Origin: Burkholderia pyrrocinia
Lineage (GTDB): Bacteria; Pseudomonadota; Gammaproteobacteria; Burkholderiales; Burkholderiaceae
Reading direction: 5' to 3'
NCBI RefSeq assembly: GCF_022809715.1
Contig: NZ_CP094461.1
Location: 62,001 to 126,000 of the forward strand
Length of the DNA: 64,000 bases
Of this stretch, positions 61,912 to 64,000 are shown piece by piece; position 1 is the stretch's first letter; every line of letters begins with the position of its first letter. The notes below the pieces were generated by a model, which did not search any database, was not told the origin of the DNA, and saw only the letters and a list, made by a program, of their open reading frames with translations. A program made the position numbers and the translations under genes.

Positions 61912-62527
61912 CGAATACGGCGCGCCGTGTGGAGCAGGCGGCGCGCGACGGGATGGCGTGCCGCGCAGTCGGCCGCTTTTGCACGCGTGCATCGAGACAC
62001 GCTCGACAGCGCCGCATGCTTGCCGCAAGAAAAGTCGGCGTCTCGCGATGCATTGCGAATGCGTCGCGCCGTGCAGTGCTGACGGCGTACCTGCAACGTC
62101 CCGGATGGTATGTACCCGGCGCGCGTCCGTGTCGGGCGCGCAACGTAACCAAACCATCGGGATTCCAGAATACATCGGTGGCGGCAATGCCGCCTGCCGC
62201 GGCCACACCCCCACGGTAGCCGGCCGGGACGGGCACGATGCCCGTTGTCACGAACGGCGGCACACCGCAGACACGCCGTCCGGCCTCCATCCACCGCATC
62301 ACAAAATCGACCCGCCCGCGCTCCACGAGCGCGGCGCCGACGCGCGTCCGACTACCGCGCTGCGTACTGCTTTGGCGGCGTCCGGTGACCTGTCCGGCAT
62401 GCTCCGTCACCGCACGACAAAAGCATACAAATCTGCTCAATCCGTCTATCGGTTCTTGTAATGGTTCGTAATATTATGCCTCGGAGCGTTTTTTACCGAT
62501 GAACCGTTGAATCCGTATTCGTTTCCG
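61912..62527. other. 616-base region without a recognisable gene
   Basis: The open frames here on both strands give Arg/Ala-rich translations with weak third-position bias, typical of non-coding GC-rich DNA. From about 62400 the sequence turns AT-rich (TTGTAATGG, GTAATATTATGCC), which probably marks the promoter of the next gene. I see no terminator or repeat. Confidence 0.45.
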
Positions 62528-63175
62528 ATGCAACCAGTGACGACGACTAGCCAGCCACCGATCCTGGCGGCGCCGGTGGATGCCATGCTGCATGCCGTGA
62601 TCGACGAGGTCGTTCATCGGAGCGTATCGGAAGCGACGACGCGCAGCGGCTACATGCGGTGCGCCGACTACGCGATCGTCGGCGCGCAGGTGCTGACGCT
62701 GCTGACCGGCAAGGCTTACCGGCCGTTCGCGGGCGGCGAAGTGATGGATTTCGGCGGCGGCAACCTGTACGCGCTGTGCACGACGCGCGAGCGGCGCCGC
62801 ACCGCGCGGCATCTGTCGCACCTCGCGCGGTATCACTGCTGGATTGAAGCGCGCCACGACGATGTCGGCGGTCGCGTGCGCAAGGAGATCGTCGACTTCA
62901 CGCTGCGCCACGACGAGACCGTCGCGAACACTCTGGGGATGCCGTTCGCCCGCGCGTACCAGGCGTATTTCTGGGGCTGGGAGGACGAGCACGCGGTGCC
63001 GGCGGAGTTGCACGATCATCCCGTATTCGCGAAGCAGGGCCCGGTCTGGCGCTGGGCCGAGCGCGAATGCACGACGCTGCTGCGCGCATACGAGCGCGAA
63101 CGGCCAGGCTATTTCGGGCGTCAGGTGTCGCGTGCAATCGATTTGTTCGCCGACCGCGTCGAGGGGCTCGGCTGA
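62528..63175 (+). CDS. Protein of unknown function next to fliD
   Basis: 215 residues from ATG 62528; a TTG at 62507 is the alternative, and neither has a strong ribosome-binding site. I do not recognise the family. It is soluble, rich in His, Arg and aromatic residues: MRCADYAIVGAQVLTLLTGK, GGEVMDFGGGNLYALCTTRE, YFWGWEDEHAVPAELHDHP. Three cysteines are spread out. It is probably a conserved cytoplasmic protein; being convergent with fliD does not show a flagellar role. Confidence 0.6.
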   Translation: MQPVTTTSQPPILAAPVDAMLHAVIDEVVHRSVSEATTRSGYMRCADYAIVGAQVLTLLTGKAYRPFAGGEVMDFGGGNLYALCTTRERRRTARHLSHLARYHCWIEARHDDVGGRVRKEIVDFTLRHDETVANTLGMPFARAYQAYFWGWEDEHAVPAELHDHPVFAKQGPVWRWAERECTTLLRAYERERPGYFGRQVSRAIDLFADRVEGLG

Positions 63176-63239
63176 CGGCTCGACCCGCTCGAACCATGGC
63201 GCGGGAACCGCCGAAGCGGTCACCGCGAGGCCCGGCCGT

Positions 63240-64000
63240 TCATCTTTTCGCCAGCGTGCCGCTGCTGTTTGCGCCGCCGAACAAACGCGTCAGGTACTGC
63301 GAGTTCGAGTTCATCCTGGCCATCAGCGTGTTGAGTGCCGTGAACTGCGCCTGGTACTGCCTGGTCAATTGCGCGGCGTAGTCGGACAGATCGGACTGCT
63401 GCTGCGTGATGCGCTTCAGATCGGCATTCAGTGCGGTCGTGCGCACGTCGATCATTCCGTTCTTCTTCGTAAATTGCGTGATCTGCTCGGTCAGGCGCGT
63501 GCCGATCCCGTGCGTCGGGTTGAACAGGCGCGCGACCGCCGTCGGGTTGGCGGACAGCGTGTCGCCGAGCTTCGCGCTGTCGACGCTCAGCGTGCCGTCC
63601 CGCTCGAGCTTGATGCCGATCGACAGCAGGTTCGCTTGCCCGCCGCCTTTCCCGGTGCCGCCGCTGTCGACGCCGCGCGCGACGCTCGATGCGAGCGAAT
63701 TGCGGATCGTGTTCAACGTCGAATCGCCGATCAGCGCGCCTTGTGCGCTCGCGCCTTCCGTGTAGCTCGTCAGCGCGCCCATCGTCTTGACGACCGTGTT
63801 GTACAGGCTCACGAAATTCGTGATCGTCGCCGCTTGCGATTTCGTGTCGGTGCTGACCGTCAGCGTCTGCGTATCGGTCGCGCTGACCGCGGCCGCCGAC
63901 AGGTTCAGCGTGATGCCCGTCAGCACACCCGACACCGCGTTGCTCGCGCTGGTCGACGCGATCCCGTTGATCGTGAACTTCGCATCCTGTGCGACCGCGC
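63240..64000 (-). CDS. fliD: Flagellar hook-associated protein 2 (filament cap), C-terminal part
   Basis: The open frame runs off the right edge, so only the last 253 codons are seen. It starts within AVAQDAKFTINGIAS (the FliD domain 2 mark), then VSGVLTGITLNLSAAAV, ITNFVSLYNTVVKTM and DSTLNTIRNSLASSV, and ends in the long coiled-coil helix ITQQQSDLSDYAAQLTRQYQ used for assembly of the filament cap. FliD caps the flagellar filament and guides flagellin folding. Neighbouring flagellar genes would lie beyond the edge. Confidence 0.92.
   Translation of the reverse strand, partial: AVAQDAKFTINGIASTSASNAVSGVLTGITLNLSAAAVSATDTQTLTVSTDTKSQAATITNFVSLYNTVVKTMGALTSYTEGASAQGALIGDSTLNTIRNSLASSVARGVDSGGTGKGGGQANLLSIGIKLERDGTLSVDSAKLGDTLSANPTAVARLFNPTHGIGTRLTEQITQFTKKNGMIDVRTTALNADLKRITQQQSDLSDYAAQLTRQYQAQFTALNTLMARMNSNSQYLTRLFGGANSSGTLAKR

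Overview
The window is high-GC DNA with very GC-rich third codon positions. Its gene families (Gram-negative porins of the OpcP/OmpC type, AaeXAB-like aromatic-acid efflux, SfnR/SfnFG sulfone use, LrgAB, many LysR regulators, a fliD edge) fit a Burkholderia, most likely of the cepacia complex. I cannot fix the species. I see no rRNA, tRNA, insertion sequence, prophage or CRISPR array. It reads as ordinary chromosome rich in catabolic and transport genes.

Layout. 1-3.8 kb: the edge of a metallo-beta-lactamase-fold gene divergent from a TetR regulator, a flavodoxin-like protein, a DUF2889 protein and a ProQ/FinO RNA chaperone. 4.2-7 kb: an EamA permease with a His-rich tail, a VOC protein, and a molybdenum pair (NifQ and a tandem Mop protein). 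7.2-12.5 kb: a minus-strand operon marR - FUSC permease - DUF1656 - HlyD adaptor - outer-membrane channel, an aromatic-acid or drug efflux system with a MarR-type operator. 12.7-18.1 kb: single-chain dihydroxyacetone kinase, then the sigma-54 activator SfnR divergent from sfnF-sfnG, with a near-consensus -24/-12 promoter. 18.2-29.5 kb: LysE exporter/LysR pair, GcvA-like LysR divergent from a YdiJ-type FAD/Fe-S dehydrogenase that is split by a frameshift, a small XRE protein, a LivJ-type binding protein, EamA/LysR pair, and small unknown proteins. 29.7-40.8 kb: a His/Gly-rich secreted protein, a porin, an ABC exporter, a TetR-Ohr-hydrolase locus with three identical-type operators, LrgAB, and a WrbA/pirin/LysR locus. 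40.8-42 kb: a Fic protein with a winged-helix tail and two inverted repeats at its start.

42.2-55.8 kb is the most interesting part. It holds a porin, a LacI regulator and a LysR regulator. These are followed by one long plus-strand operon: hydroxyquinol-type intradiol dioxygenase, TIM-barrel isomerase/epimerase-type protein, two Gfo/Idh/MocA dehydrogenases, a ChvE-MmsA-MmsB sugar ABC importer, a small Dabb-domain protein and maleylacetate reductase. The operon joins sugar or cyclitol uptake and oxidation to the hydroxyquinol ring-cleavage route. An ungapped promoter element of about 70 bp is shared by the porin and this operon, so they look like one regulon. I propose either aromatisation of a cyclitol to 1,2,4-trihydroxybenzene or oxidative deglycosylation of an aryl glycoside, followed by ring cleavage to 3-oxoadipate. 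Neither is proven here.

56.2-64 kb: a LprI-domain secreted protein, a LacI regulator divergent from ribokinase - MFS - DapA-family aldolase with LacI operators, an unknown protein and the C-terminal part of FliD running off the right edge.
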